Below, one piece after another: positions 20,881 through 32,567 of a stretch of DNA of 64,000 bases. Made by a program: the position numbers and the translations under genes. This DNA is from Protopterus annectens (lineage: Eukaryota > Chordata > Ceratodontiformes > Protopteridae). Where the stretch lies: contig NC_056733.1 of the NCBI RefSeq assembly GCF_019279795.1, positions 1,423,705,706-1,423,769,705 on the forward strand. The letters run 5' to 3'. How positions within the stretch are numbered: position 1 is the stretch's first letter; every line of letters begins with the position of its first letter. Below the pieces are notes generated by a model. The model was not told the DNA's origin, ran no database searches, and saw only the letters and a list, made by a program, of their open reading frames with translations.

Positions 20881-21249
20881 TCTAGAGTGAAGAGAGCTTG
20901 TAGGGAGTGGAGTATTATTTATTTTTTTTAGACTTCTAGGTTTGAGCAGTAACACCTTTAGATTTTCTTCATTTTGATTTGCTATACTGGAAGTACTTTT
21001 CTGTTTGGTATTGCCTAAAAAGGCATTATGGGGGGGAGGGATGATATTTTAGCTAATATTCAAAAGCCTAGAAGGGAGAGGTGCAGACCATCCCTAGCAA
21101 AGCAGGGTGGTCTGCTGACCATCTCTTTTCATGCTGACAAATACTGCAATCCTTTAGAATGATGCTGGAAACTAAACCAATTATTGAAGTTAGTCATTTT
21201 CTGTTTGTACTGTGCATCACTCCTTACAAAATGCTGCTCAGTGCAATGT

Positions 21250-21520
21250 TCATACCACCCTGGGACACATTCTGAGAGCTCTATGATGTCTGTCTTAATA
21301 TAGTCTAGGGAGGTACATCACAGGTCATTTACACCCACATGGACTATGACCGAGTCATACTGGTACCTGTGGTCCAATGACCCTGAGTATGTGCACAATG
21401 TGGTGGATCCTGGCCTTAACAACAAACTGACCATGACTTTCTCCTTACTCAGCCTGGTGAGAGGGACATCGGTGTCTCTCGCAATGAAATATCCAATGAC
21501 CAGAATGTTAGACTGTGTGG
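21250..21520 (-). pseudogene. CR1 copy A ORF1 esterase-like (SGNH hydrolase) remnant
   Basis: Reading the minus strand from about 21510 down to 21320 gives NILVIGYFIARDTDVPL, then TRLSKEKVMV, then SVIVHVGVNDL. This is the layout of the SGNH/GDSL-type esterase found in ORF1 of many CR1 elements: block I (normally IGDS) and block III (GxND). The nucleophile motif reads GYF rather than GDS, so the active serine is gone. Known role: the ORF1 esterase is linked to membrane or RNP handling and is not well understood. No matching region is left in copy B. Confidence 0.6.
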
Positions 21521-21848
21521 TAGCTTACCTTATGGGCTTAGAAAGTACAGTTGTGTAAGATCTTACCATAATGGTAGATGTCTCTTCTTCACTGTTGCAA
21601 TATTCTTTACAATAGGGATCCCCTGACAAGGGCGGCCCAGTGTCGGGCATGTATAATGAGTCTTTAGGTTGCTTTAAGGTATGCCGTACATCACACATAT
21701 GCTCCCTGCATATAGCATTGGGCATAAAGGAGATGCCCGGATGTACCATCCTTAGAAGTGACAGCCCAGTAGGAACACCATTTCAAGGAAAACAAGAGGT
21801 AACCAGTACATCCAGAAGAGAAAAGAACGGGAGGGGGTGGGGGGAGTG

Positions 21849-21950
21849 AATACTCCAACAGTGAAAAGAAGGACATCTACCATTATGGTAAGATCTTACA
21901 TAACTGTATTATGTCCTTCCATTTCACTGTTGCAGTCTTTTTTACAACAG
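21849..21950. repeat. Internal complementary region of DIRS copy C
   Basis: agtgaatactccaacagtg through taagatcttacataactg is the reverse complement of 21545-21605. The following tatgtccttccatttcactg is the reverse complement of the right end (cagtgatatggaaggacat). It keeps the two-part ICR layout even though the genes are deleted. Confidence 0.7.
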
Positions 21951-22750
21951 GGAGTGTGCAAAATCTCAGGAAGAAGAGAGGCATATTGGCAAAATTTCTG
22001 GGGTGTTTTTACATGAAAAATGTCAACTCATGGTGTCTGTATCTATACAAGGCACTGCCAAACACTTTAGGGGAAATCAGTAAGCACACCCTGATGATTT
22101 ATGGATGAAATATTTAGGGAGATATTCTGAAGTTAGGTTAGACAGCAGCAAATCAAGCAGTAAGTACTGAAAAGAAAGAATTAGCTTGTCAAGAATGATA
22201 AAAACAAGGGATTCACCTGAAAGGCTACTGCCTGGCTACTACTAGTGTTGGTCTCACTACAGCTTCAAGTTGCTGGAATACGACAACAACGTTCATTTGC
22301 TTCTTCTCTCACCAGAAGCAAATTAGTAGCATCAATCCCAAGATGAGAAGTAGGCCACATCCAAGGACTGGGGGGACTTCCCCTTCTGGCTGTAGAGGAC
22401 CAAAGAGGTGCAGGAAATGAAACTCCCTGAAGACATTTTAAAGCCATCAAGGCACTGAACAAGCCTCATGTGAAGTCCTGCCATTATCTCTGTGGATCTC
22501 TGGCAGGTGGCATCACATCCCCTGCCTGGATTTCATCAAGGTACCTGGCACCTTTTCCCCAATAAGGATCTAAGGAATCCCTTTAGGCCCCTCTGAGATT
22601 ATCAGCTGTTGTTCTCCCTCAACATTCACTACAGATGTCTGTAAGACCGCCAATGATGTGCGAGAAGCCAGTTCTGTACTGGCCTCCAAGAAGGTTGCAG
22701 CAGAGGAAACAGACGGCAATATCGGATGGTCCTCTGGGTTCTCATCCACC

Positions 22751-23119
22751 TCAAAACAGATGTTGGGTGCGCATGGACAGCAGCAGGCTCAGATCTAAAT
22801 TTCTTGACCTTCTTTTAAGTGCCAGCTGTACCTCAGGGTGAGTGGATTCTGCCATGGCACCCTGGGTCAAAAGCTTGAGACAGCGGTTCTCAAGACAAAT
22901 GGAAACAGAAGAAAGATGGCTATGCAAAGTCTTTGGTACAAAAGCCTCCAGAGTGTGGTAGTGAGACACACCTAAGCAAAACGGGCACCTACCGTGGCGG
23001 ACCTTATGGGGAATCTGCCTCTCACATTCACATTTCCCTTTCTTGGATGACATGTAACCCTCTAAAAAAATATAAGAAAAAGAAAAAGGAACCACAATAT
23101 GGTACTTATCTGAAAACAT
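22751..23119 (-). pseudogene. DIRS copy C gag N-terminus remnant
   Basis: The frame contains CECERQIPHKVRHGRCPFCLG, aligned with CGKQIPHKDFHSYCLPCLG of the better-preserved gags: the same Cys-x2-Cys...Cys-x2-Cys spacing with one flanking Cys replaced. The next residues (VSHYH) match GPDHD. Upstream sequence is open but not matched, and downstream the similarity fades within 60 residues. This identifies copy C as DIRS even without its polymerase genes. Confidence 0.6.
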
Positions 23120-23559
23120 AGGTTAAATATAACCAATATAGTTAAGGGCATTCAGACCAACATTTGACAATGGTGTTTGTACTCATGGCAACAAAGTTCT
23201 GGTTTGGGAGCATTCATACATCACTTTTATGCCCCTATGCTTGCATAGGAAGCATACATCTGACACAGTAACAAAGGCTTTGGTATGCTGGCCAGATGTT
23301 GGGCTATCCTTGGGAGGAAATCCTAGAGGTAATGAATACTGCAACAGTGATATGGAAGGACATCACATGTTCCTACTCTTGGGAGGTCAATACCATCATG
23401 GCAAACACCTCACTGAAAACTGGGTGACTTAAGGCAATGTCAAATGGCAGAATTCAGAATGAAAGAGGTATACGTCCTAAGGGAACTGAAAGAATCTCCT
23501 CTCTGGATACCAGACCCTCATGTGTCAAAGGTCATCCATCCCTTTCTGGAACACAATTT

Positions 23560-24389
23560 AAATGCTCTGTAGCAGCAGGACAATGAATCACTAGAATGTC
23601 ATCATCCACAATGTGACGTAGCAGTTGTGTGTGATGCAGTTACTGAAGTTCGGAATAAGTACATGGAAGGCTTCCATCACTTTTGTAACCAAGGAAAGAA
23701 TGGGAACAGAACACTTGGCCTCATTTTGGAAGCATTTTGTCTGAGCTGCACTCTTTTTAAGAGAAGACACAAGAGGTCAAAGATATGTCAAATGGTGATT
23801 ATGTGATATTAGCACTCACTAGTCCTCATTAACGATGCTTCAAGCTGGAGCAAACTCAGAGGACTGACTCCAATGCACAGCCCATAATGATAGGACTGCT
23901 TTAAATGGGGAAGAGAAGTCAACATCTTGGAAGGCAGCTGTCACAAGAGAAGGTAGAAAGATTGCCCAATTCTCCATGGCCCTCCTGATCTGTAAAATAG
24001 TTGGTCCCTTCATGACAGGTTTGCTTGGCTTAAAAGAATATGAAGGAAACAGTGTGAAGTTCAAAAAGGACATCCACAATGGTGAGGGCCTGCTTTTCTT
24101 TTTCTGGTCACCCACTAGGTCCTCCTGAAAGGCTGGCAAAACAAAATATCCTCTGCTCCACCAAAAAGGCCACGAACTAAGGACTGGCTGAATGAGCTTT
24201 GCTTTAGAGAAGACAACAGCAGCCGTGCCATACAGTGCATGCAAATTCCTGAGGCTGTCTCCCTTGCCACAGTATAATTACAGTCAAATTTACAGCAAGT
24301 CGCACAACAAACATTATACATGTCACAATAAGAGTCTTGACCAAATTCTTCAACCCATACTCAAGGAGGGCTGACATCATTTCTAGCAA
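23560..24389 (-). pseudogene. Probable DIRS gag C-terminus to RT remnant (copy D)
   Basis: The minus-strand frame 24321-24115 has CCKFDCNYTVARETASG, which I align with HCGFDALEASCRAAASG of DIRS gag. About 500 bp further on, near 23610, another frame reads HIVDDDILV, which I align with the YPYLDDCLIQ catalytic box. Both order and orientation fit a DIRS element, but identity is low and no terminus is visible. It could be an independent older insertion next to copy C. The link to DIRS is a tentative inference from a few matched blocks. Confidence 0.35.
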
Positions 24390-25503
24390 TCAGTTCACTT
24401 ATGATGACTGGTAAAAGTTGAAAGAAACAGCTGCAGGAAGCGAAGTAATAACGTGACAGAGAAATAACGTGACAGAGAAAACAAAATATTTCTTGCCCAT
24501 ACCATGCTGAACCAGGGGTGTAGAACACTGGAGTTCATTCTAAGATATGGATCTCGGTCCATTTAAATGGAGGTTTAGAGAGATCACCCAACCTTCCTAG
24601 AAGATCATGGAACAGGATCTACATGCTTCCAGGGTGTACAGATTTTATAAAGTATCCTTGATGAAAAAGTCCATGAACGGCATGACAAAAGATTCTGTCT
24701 CTTCCTCATATACTTATTTAGGCATTTCTTTGAGAACACAAGGAGATCACAGAACAGTTAACAGCTACAAATATTGCACAAGTCTTTTCACTAACATTAC
24801 TCTTATATCATTTTAAACATGTCAAGCTTATACTTTATTTTACCACCGTCCCCACACACAGACCATCATGCTTTTCCCCACCCTCTCCTTGCATTTGTTC
24901 TGGCACTAAATGGGTGTATTCCCACTGCCAGCTTGGGTAAAAGTAGAAATGGGGATAGCATCATTCACAGGTAGTTCAGATTATTTTTTTAATCCTAACA
25001 TCTGTCCCAGCCCCCACATCTGGTGGGCAAGGAGATGAAGTCTTGGATAACTTGGAGGTGCATGTCTCACTAAGCAGTAGTAGGGCTAGACCCACTTCCC
25101 AATGAGCTATGGCCCTTGATAGGAATCATTTCTCTTTTTGTGGGATATGAGGCCCTGAAAAATTACCACTCCCTCATATGGTCTCAAGTCAACTTCTCAG
25201 GGAATATGTCCAAAAGATCAACTCAGGTGCTCTGGGCAGCATTCTGGGACTGATCCATCAACAGCACAAAGTCAGCAGGAATACTGATTTTTACTTTGTC
25301 TGCTATCCAGATGTTGGTACTGGAGCACTAGGCTCCAGTTCAGAGATTGTCCAGTGCATTTACTGCAAGCCACGATCTACAGATTACCCAGTGTGTGTAT
25401 TAAACTCGATAAACTACAGATTACCGAGTGCATATATTACAATCCAGGAGTTTCTGATTCTCAGCAAAGATTATAAGATTAATCTCTACCACCAACTTTT
25501 GTA
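24390..25503. other. Non-coding DNA with a 16-bp tandem duplication
   Basis: I recognise no protein or repeat family here. The only local structure is a perfect 16-bp direct duplication, ataacgtgacagagaa twice at 24447-24478. Open frames (for example 25178-25594 running into the TA repeat) look random. Confidence 0.55.
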
Positions 25504-25526
25504 TTACATACATACATACACACATA

Positions 25527-25579
<53 letters not shown>
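25504..25579. repeat. TA-rich microsatellite
   Basis: A catacata/cacata lead-in grades into an uninterrupted TA tract of about 50 bp ending at 25579. It inflates the apparent open frame that crosses it. Confidence 0.95.
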
Positions 25580-25586
<7 letters not shown>

Positions 25587-26459
25587 GCAGATGACATTTA
25601 TCTCCATCCACTTAAGAGGTTTACTATCATGATCTATAACAGAAATCAGAATTATGTTGGTAAAAACTTTTGCACTTCTGCAGGGGCTTTACCTTCTATA
25701 AGCCCATCGGCATCACCTTCTACAAGCCCATCTCCATGCAAGAAACCCGCATTGCTTTCTGAGGGCCTGATTGGGCTTCCTAAAGTTAACTATCCCTGCA
25801 CAGTTTACAGTGGGACATATCATCATCATTTCCTCGTTGACAGTCATTCAATAAGTAATTGGAATTCCAGAATCTGAAAGGTAGAGGGGTGGGTGTTTCT
25901 AAATGTACTATCTAGAAAGTTGCACTATCTCTGAGAAAAGGGAAAAAAAATGTTTCCCTTTTCTCTAAGTTTGTGTGAACTCAGACGCAGTACATCTGAA
26001 CATGGTGGACACATCTGTAAAAATGTTTTCAACTTGGCTGCATTCAGTTTCTGATGGTCGTAGTGTACGGACTGTGTGGTCAGCAAGAAGTGTATTAGGT
26101 GAATGGTCTTCAGCAAGCTAAAATAAATGTAATTTCTGGTGCTCCTTTCTTTATAAACACACACCCGTAAGTTAAAATAAATAAATCTAATCCTGGTCAT
26201 TCCTTATATTTCCTTACTCTGTTTTTCACTTACTTCCTTACTTCTATCAAATTCTCTTCTCTGACTTTCTCTTCAGATATACCTTAAGCCTGTTTTCCCT
26301 AACTTCATATTGCAATTCCTGTTTGCATTAGACTAACTTACCTATAATTTCTCTACAATCTGCCTAAAATTTCTCTAAATATTAGATTGTCATATAACTT
26401 GTATTGATTCTTAACCAATGCTTTTATATTTTCTCTAATTTGTTATAATTTTTTAAACT
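25580..26459. other. Non-coding AT-rich DNA
   Basis: Nothing recognisable beyond a short imperfect internal repeat (accttctataagcccatc / accttctacaagcccatc, 25690-25735). It runs into the LINE 3' end that follows; its right part may be that LINE's 3' UTR. Confidence 0.5.
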
Positions 26460-26622
26460 GCAGTTGTTTTTCGTTTGGTTTTTTGAAGATTGTAAAATTA
26501 CTGTTCTTAAAATGTTTTGTAATAATTTGGAGCTTTTCTCCCTGGGCCTCCACAGCCTCGGCTGAAAATGGGCTTCTACCCAGTTGGACTTTCCCAGTAA
26601 TCAAATGTCAGTAAATAAATAA
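26460..26622 (+). mobile_element. LINE 3' end fragment (L2-like family)
   Basis: ggagcttttctccctgggcc, ctgaaaatggg, ccagttggactttcccagta and the end gtaaataaataa form the inverted counterpart of 30757-30850 and 61409-61510. At 30757 this sequence is the 3' terminus of an L2-like LINE with RT, which identifies this fragment as a 5'-truncated copy in plus orientation. Confidence 0.65.
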
Positions 26623-27599
26623 TTTCTAATGCCTCTTTCCTTATAAACACATACTTTTTTTGCCTTTTGTGTATATGTCTGCTCATCCTGTGCAGAATTT
26701 TGGGGAAACTGCCACAATTAATGATTCAAAAGAAGTATAGTGGCCCTTTAAAGTTTATGTAAAGCAAGTGTATACTCTGAACATTTATTCTGCTGTCTTT
26801 GAGAATTAATTACTTTTTGTAATCTAATATGGAAGGTAGTTGAAGTTTTTTTTTTCTAAAACACTGTAGTTTGGAGAGCCAGCAAAGCTACAGAATGTGT
26901 AAACCTGGTTCAGGACATGTATTACAACTTTTAGGTGTTCTTGCTAAACATTAATATTGATAACGTATTATTATTGTAGATCAGATTTGTAATGTTTTGC
27001 GACGGGAACATGGACAAGTATAGACATTTTATGAAAATTTTAAGGGATATAAAAAGGAGAAACCCAGTCTAAGCAATTTATTTATTTTTTTTATCACAAC
27101 AGCCAGTTTGTACTTTTTGTTTTGAGAGCCACTTTTCTATCTAAAAATCTACATTGTATGTCTCTGGTGAAACATTTTGCATCGAACTTTGGATGACCTT
27201 TTAATGTAAGCATATCCTGGAAAAGTGAAAACAATAAATGACAATGGGGGATCTTAAGGTCACTTGAGTCTGTCCGCTCTCCAACAGGGCATCCAGAACC
27301 TCTTGATCTCTTCATAACATTTGTAAATATATTGACATTTACAAATGTGTTTTACTATGGTAACACGAGGGTCAGTTATCATGCAAAAGCTCTTTTCTAA
27401 ACATATCTGTTACATGCCTATTAACCTGTTTAAATTGTCTAAAAAAATCAGAAAGTCATAAATCTAAAGCTGCACTTTGCATTTACTTTTATACTGAAAT
27501 ATTTTCATCAAGTACATGCACCCTCGTAGGTTGTTTTATACTCATAGTTTCAACATTAACTGCATGTACCTTCAACTGCATACATTTTTTGGGTTGTAC
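26623..27599. other. Non-coding AT-rich DNA
   Basis: I see nothing of note. Its right portion may include the 3' UTR of the minus-strand CR1 copy that follows, whose exact 3' end I could not fix. Confidence 0.5.
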
Positions 27600-27910
27600 T
27601 ACATAACTCAGTGTATAAGATGAAGAGGCTATTGGCCCTAGGGCATAATTAAGTCTAGCCCAAAAACGATTTTGCTTACGCTTCCCTCCCAAGTGGTCTA
27701 GTTTCCTGCGCCCCTGGCTAGCAGGGCCACTGAAGTGATTCCCAGGGTGAATTTCCTGTTTCCCATCCACTCATCAAGATTCTTCTTGAAGAGCGCTAAT
27801 AAGGAGCTCTGCCTAACATTTATAGGGACCCTATTCCAGAGCGAGGGAAGTCTCTGGGACACGAATCTGTCCCTCCGAGTCCTGTTTATTGTTGTCAGGT
27901 TTATGTCCCT

Positions 27911-29833
27911 TCAGCGAGTAGCTCTGGTGGATTGGGTTTTCCTTAGGTGGAGCATTTCTAGCAATTCAGGGTTTGACATAGCCTTGTATGTCAGGCAGAG
28001 ATCACCTCTGAGTAGCTGGTACGCGACCGAGTACAGTCTAAGTTTTTTTAGCCGCACGGCATAAGGCAACTGTTTGAAGCCCGTTATCTTTGTGAGGTAC
28101 TTTTGAGGCCTCTCCAGTTGTTGCAGATGTCTTGTTAGGTACATCCCGAATGGGGCATTATATTCAATAACAGGTCTAATGAGTGATGAGTAGAGGGGGA
28201 CAATAACATCCTTATTCCTGGATGCAAACCCTTTTGTGATCAGGTGGGCCATGTAGAAGGATTTTCTAACCACTTTAGTAATACGGTTGACGAAAGAGAG
28301 GTTACTGTCCACCTAAGTCCCTAGCTCTCTTATTACACTCTCCGTGGTAAGTGGGCTACCACCTATGTTGTAATTCATAGGTACTTCGTTTTTCCCAAAG
28401 GGGATGACAATGCACTTTTTGGCATTTAGCTTGAGGCCATGGTTTTGGCACCACGTATCTGTGCTCATAAGACCCTTTTGAAGGATAACTACGTCAGTAT
28501 GGGTCTCAATTATGGCATCCAGTTTGCAGTTGTCTGTGAATTTTGTTAGCCATAGTCCCTCCGTGTTTGCTTGTACCTCCGTGAATTAGATACCGTATAG
28601 GAGGGGGTCCAAGGACTGAGTCTAGGACTGAGCCCTGTAGTACATCACTAATCACCGGTCTGGAGTCGGATCTAGTGTTTCCTATTCTCACTGAATTGGT
28701 TCTATCCGTGAGCCAGTTAGCAACCCATCTTGTAACATAGGGGTTTAGATTTAGGCTGGTGAGTTTGTCAATAATTCCAGAGTTGGGAATGGTATCGAAG
28801 GCCTTTGCAAGATCAAGGTATGCTGTGTGAACCACCTTTCCCTCATCTATTACTTTAGTGACCATTTCGAAAAAGTGTACCAGACTTAGGAGACAAGACC
28901 TTCCCTTTACGAACCCAAACTGAGTCGTGTCAAGGGTTTGTAGGTTCCCAATGTCTTTGTTTATGAGTTCCATGATGATGCGCTCCATGGCCTTGCATAC
29001 GAGACTCGTCAGGCTGATGGGGCGGTAATTCCTGGGGTCAGTGGTGGCACCTCCTTTGTGGAGTGGTATAACTGTTGACATTCGCCACTCTGTGGGCACA
29101 TAGCCTGAGTTGAGGCTGTGGTTAAACATGGTATTAAGGTGAGGGATTAAATCGTTTTGGAGGTCATGTAGTACGCTGCCTGGGATGCTGTCTGGTCCCA
29201 TGGATGCTGTGTTTCTTGCCTTAGAAAGTGCTATTTTCACCTGAGTTTCTGTGATTTTAGGGGCAGTACAATCTTCTGGTATGGAAATGGGCCCTTTAGG
29301 GGGTGAGGGTGGGGCGAACTTTGCACTGAACCTATCTGCCAGTATATTGGTGATGTCAGTTGGTTCCGTGAATTTTGAACCGTTATGCTGTAGCTCATAG
29401 CAGATCTGTGAGGTGTTACTTAGGTTTTTGACATAGCCAAAAAATGCTTTGTGAATGTCTTTGGTGTCTGTTGCGATTTTTCTTTCAAAGCTCGCTTTAG
29501 AGGCTTTTGTGAGAGTTCTTAGCTTTTTGCTAAGGTTGGTCAGGGAGCTCCTCCATTCCAAGGTTTTTATTTTTTTTTTTGCAATAATTTCTTCTTTCTG
29601 TTAGAGACCTTATTTATGGCCAGGGTCCACCATACTGGTTTCTTATTTTTGGAGGAGTGGGTCTTGCTCTTGTTTGGGATAGCACGGTCCATGCACTCAT
29701 GTAGGTGTTTGTACAGTGCTTTTGTGTAGGATATAGTAGATTCAATCATACTGCCTTTCTGCTGGGGAGTAGCGAAGTTTGCCACCTCTGTCTTCAGTAG
29801 CATAAAGTTCACCTTGGAGAAGTTTTTCACCAT
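27911..29833 (-). pseudogene. CR1 copy B reverse transcriptase
   Basis: The long frame 29561-28506 (351 codons) carries the RT palm: GPDSIPGSVLHDL, VPTEWRMSTVIPLHKGG, DPRNYRPISLTSLVCKAMER, TQFGFVKGRSCL and TAYLDLAKAFDTIPNSG. The frame is lost near 28600; the catalytic box lies in another frame at 28529-28540 and reads FTDN. The C-terminus (28312-27911) has ASRNKDVIVPLYSSL and EYNAPFG. Upstream, 29833-29567 is the linker from the endonuclease (TKALYKHLHECMDRAIPNK). A poly-T run near 29570 separates the frames. Confidence 0.83.
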
Positions 29834-29894
29834 GGTTTCCTTTTGTGGGCGGGGGGGGGGTGAGGGTGGTATGTGGATATCTAAGGTGATGAGT

Positions 29895-30350
29895 TTATGA
29901 TCTGATCAATGAGGAGTTTACCACAGGTGTGGAGCATTTGTCCCTCATGTTGGTGATGGCCAGGTCCAGTATAGTTTTACCTCTTGTGGGGGTGTTAATA
30001 AGCTGGTCCAGTGCATTGGAGTTAATGTACTCCAGGAAGCGCTGAGCAAAGCTATTAATACTTCCGTAGTTTTCCCAGTTGATGTTCGGGTAGTTGAAAT
30101 CACCCAGTGTAAGTGTGTTCGGTTGGACTCTCATGTTTTCCAGTACCTCGAGGAAAGAAGAGTGCGTGTCATGGGGCTGGAACGTGATCTGTAGCAAGCT
30201 ACAATCTGGAATGCAGTTTTTCCCATTGACAGTTGCAGTTGGATGATTTCTGAGGCATCATTCTTTGCAACCACTGTGGAGGTATAGTTTACCCTTGATG
30301 AATATGGATACGCCTCCTCCCTTTGTATTCCGGTCTGGGATTTGCTGCTA
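29895..30350 (-). pseudogene. CR1 copy B apurinic-like endonuclease, N-truncated
   Basis: The frame 30197-29895 reads FLEVLENMRVQPNT, then LTLGDFNYPNINWENYG with the catalytic GDFN block, then LINTPTRGKTILDLAITN, the conserved end of the CR1 endonuclease. Further upstream in other frames is GGGVSIFIKGKLY near 30300-30340. The first part of the domain is missing. The last part continues toward the RT linker after a stop at 29895. Confidence 0.8.
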
Positions 30351-30756
30351 AAATGTGTGGTATGAGTTGTATCATTTTTGACAACATATTTTCTTTTTTA
30401 TCTACTGGAGAGATTTACTGTACAAAGACATTATTATTAGGCAATGACCTATCTCTTGTCATTTCACTGTTTTACATGACAATCACTAATGGCTAACACC
30501 ATCTATAGAATCAATATCCCAATATTGCCACCAATCTACAGTGGGTCTTTGTTGTAGAGGAACCCAGTGGGTTATGCCATGAAATTACATTGTCCTTTTC
30601 TGATTCATTAACCTTTCACCAACTACCAATAATCTGCCTCAAAGTATCAAATGCACTATAAATCAGACCAACTCATAAAATACCATCTCCATCCTTGTCT
30701 ACCAATTTTTATCAAACTGTCAAGATATGCCTACTTACAAAAACATGAGCAAAATC
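30351..30756. other. Spacer between two LINE copies
   Basis: A short AT-rich stretch with nothing recognised. It could contain 5' remnants of CR1 copy B, whose similarity I lose at about 30350. Confidence 0.5.
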
Positions 30757-32510
30757 ATTTATTTATTTATTTTACATTTGTTGACCGGGCTAGTCTAACT
30801 GGATATATGTCCATTTTCAGTAGAGGCCCGGGGAGAAAAGCTCCAAACAGTTCAAATAAAATTCACATCTACAAAAGTACATATTTAAAATGTAAATACA
30901 TTCACAGTAAAGAAAAAAAAACTTTAAGTGGTCAAACGTATATAAAGTATAAAAAAATGCAAAATATTTGACTAGACTTAGTACAATTACTAATGAAGTT
31001 ACAATTAAATGTTCAGAAAGAATAATAGCTAAAACGTACAGTATAAATGTAGATAAAAGGAAGATAAAAAGAAGGTAAAATGGCGTAGCAGTTGAGTAAA
31101 TACATCTAGTAGTACAACGTGTCACTTTTTTGAGAATACAGTACTCAGTAAGAGTGTGATGGAGAGGTAGAATAGTCGTTGTTAAGATGAAATTGTGCCG
31201 GAGATGAGAAGGTAAGGTTGAATCAAGTAACAAGAGCATGTTGGTCAGTCAGGTTTAGTACAGGGACACATCCAATGTGTTTTGAGGAAGAGCTTGAGTT
31301 TATTTTTAAACAGAGTAATAAAGGGAAGTGTGGAAAGTTCGGAGGGAAGTAGGTTCCAGGTTTTTCCAACAGTATTAGAGAAGAGCGTCTCCAGCTCTAT
31401 TGTTTGATTTACTGATCTTGACAAGAAGTTTTTGTGAAGATGTTAGGGACTTCAGGTTATAGTAGGGGTGAATAAGGTTAGATAGGACGGGTGTCTTGGC
31501 AGGTTGATACAGTATTTTATGGGCGATGGCCAGTTGATTAAATTTCAGCTGCTGCTTTAATTCAAGTCGCCCTAGATGCTTTAGATTAATACAGTGGTGT
31601 GTTCTGAAAGGGTTACATGTGGCAAACCTGGCTATATTACTGTAGGAGTTTTCTAGTTTGTTAAGGTTATTTTTTGACAGATTAGTAAATATGGGTGAGG
31701 CATAAAGAAAGGTAGAGATTAGATGGGTGTGGGCAATAGTTACTCTAGTTGCAGGCGTGAGCAAGGGTTGATCCTGTAAAGAGAGCTAATTTTTTTATTA
31801 ATAGTTTTCAAAATGTTGTTGATATGGGAGTCAAAGTTAAGGTTGTTGTCTATGGTGATACCTAGCAGTTTGGTAGTAAGATCTTGGGATATAAGAGTGC
31901 CATTTTTGGATGTTACAGTGAAGTCTATTGGGGGAGATTTACTGGTAGGTGTAAAAAGAAGAAGTTTAGTTTTTTTAGGGTTTAGTAGGAAACAGCGTTT
32001 TGTAAACCATAGTTCTACAGAGTTAAATACATCTTGTGTATGGGAGTGACGTTCTGATACAGACGTGGCTGAGCATATAAGTGTAGAGTCATCTGCTTAT
32101 TGTATACATGTAGCTTGGGGAACTACCTGGTGAAGGTCATTGATGAATATAGAAAACAGGAGGGGGGCCAAGTATGTACCCTTGAGGGACACCAATGTTA
32201 ACAGGTAGATGGGTAGAAAGAATGGTGTTCCAGAGCGCAGCTTGATGTCTGTTATTTAAGTAGGACTGGAACCATTTTATACCTAGTATGTCAAGTGACA
32301 GAGATTTGAAAATGTTTATGAGTATATTGTGATTTACCATGTTGAAAGCCTTGGACAGGTCAATGAAAAGTGCAGAGGAAAGCATGTTAAGGTTACGGTT
32401 TTTCTTGATGGTGTCCATAAAGGAAAGGAGGGCAGTAGTAGTGCTATGGAAAGATCTGAAATCATGTTGGGAGTTGGAAAGCAGGTTATTTTGGAGAATC
32501 ATCTAAACTA
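30757..32510 (-). mobile_element. L2-like LINE fragment, left copy
   Basis: The 3' end is at 30757 (tttatttattt on the plus strand). The minus-strand RT reads SALFIDLSKAFNMVNHNIL and WFQSYLNNRHQAALWN, then VPQGYILG. The C-terminus (31764-31375) has FLYASPIFTNLSKNNLNKLE and LNHLGRLELKQQL-like sequence, as in the L2 clade. The element is 5'-truncated at the RT Q(H)GFR block. The catalytic YADD codons at 32088-32099 read stop-A-D-D here, whereas the right copy (48137-49458) has intact YADD. Only this copy retains the 3' UTR below 31183. Confidence 0.82.
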
Positions 32511-32567
32511 TATTAAAAGTTATGACACCCTAATCATCTAGACTATATTAAAAGTTATGACACCCTC
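32498..32567. repeat. 35-bp tandem duplication inside the duplicated block
   Basis: atcatcta.actatattaaa then agttatgacaccctaa occurs twice in a row, at 32498-32532 and 32533-32567. The same doublet is at 49452-49521, so this small duplication happened before the 2.55-kb duplication. Confidence 0.9.

Larger units (their letters stand above)
18850..21540 (-). mobile_element. CR1-type LINE copy A (decayed, spans ORF1 to RT)
   Basis: Minus-strand similarity to CR1 copy B (27600-30350) runs from the RT end at 18850 through the RT core (19235-19534) and endonuclease (20200-20880) to an ORF1 hydrolase-like region (21250-21520). It is thus longer at its 5' end than copy B. It is interrupted at 21541, where DIRS copy C begins with flank ...cttagaaa. 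Many stops and indels make it an old copy. Confidence 0.75.
21541..23370 (-). mobile_element. DIRS-like copy C, internally deleted
   Basis: The left terminus begins gtacagttgtgtaagatc at 21547 and an ICR lies at 21849-21950. The right terminus is near 23270-23370 (...gaatactgcaacagtgatatggaaggacat). Both termini share the landmarks cactgttgca.tattc, aggg.t and gccca in inverted orientation. Between ICR and right end only about 1.3 kb remains, holding a gag N-terminus and no RT or recombinase. It sits in CR1 copy A ORF1 with left flank agaaa and right flank caca. It is a non-autonomous deletion derivative of the same old family as copy B. Confidence 0.65.
27600..30350 (-). mobile_element. CR1-type LINE copy B (5'-truncated)
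   Basis: The minus strand holds an endonuclease (29895-30350) and a reverse transcriptase (27911-29830). The C-terminal domain reads IVPLYSSLIRPVIEYNAPFG and QLERPQKYLTKITGF, typical of CR1. The copy lacks ORF1 and the start of the endonuclease. It shares a family with copy A but is much better preserved, so it is younger. Confidence 0.85.

Noticed and set aside
25178-25594. A 138-codon frame as a gene
   Set aside because: Its C-terminus is translated TA microsatellite and the remainder resembles nothing.
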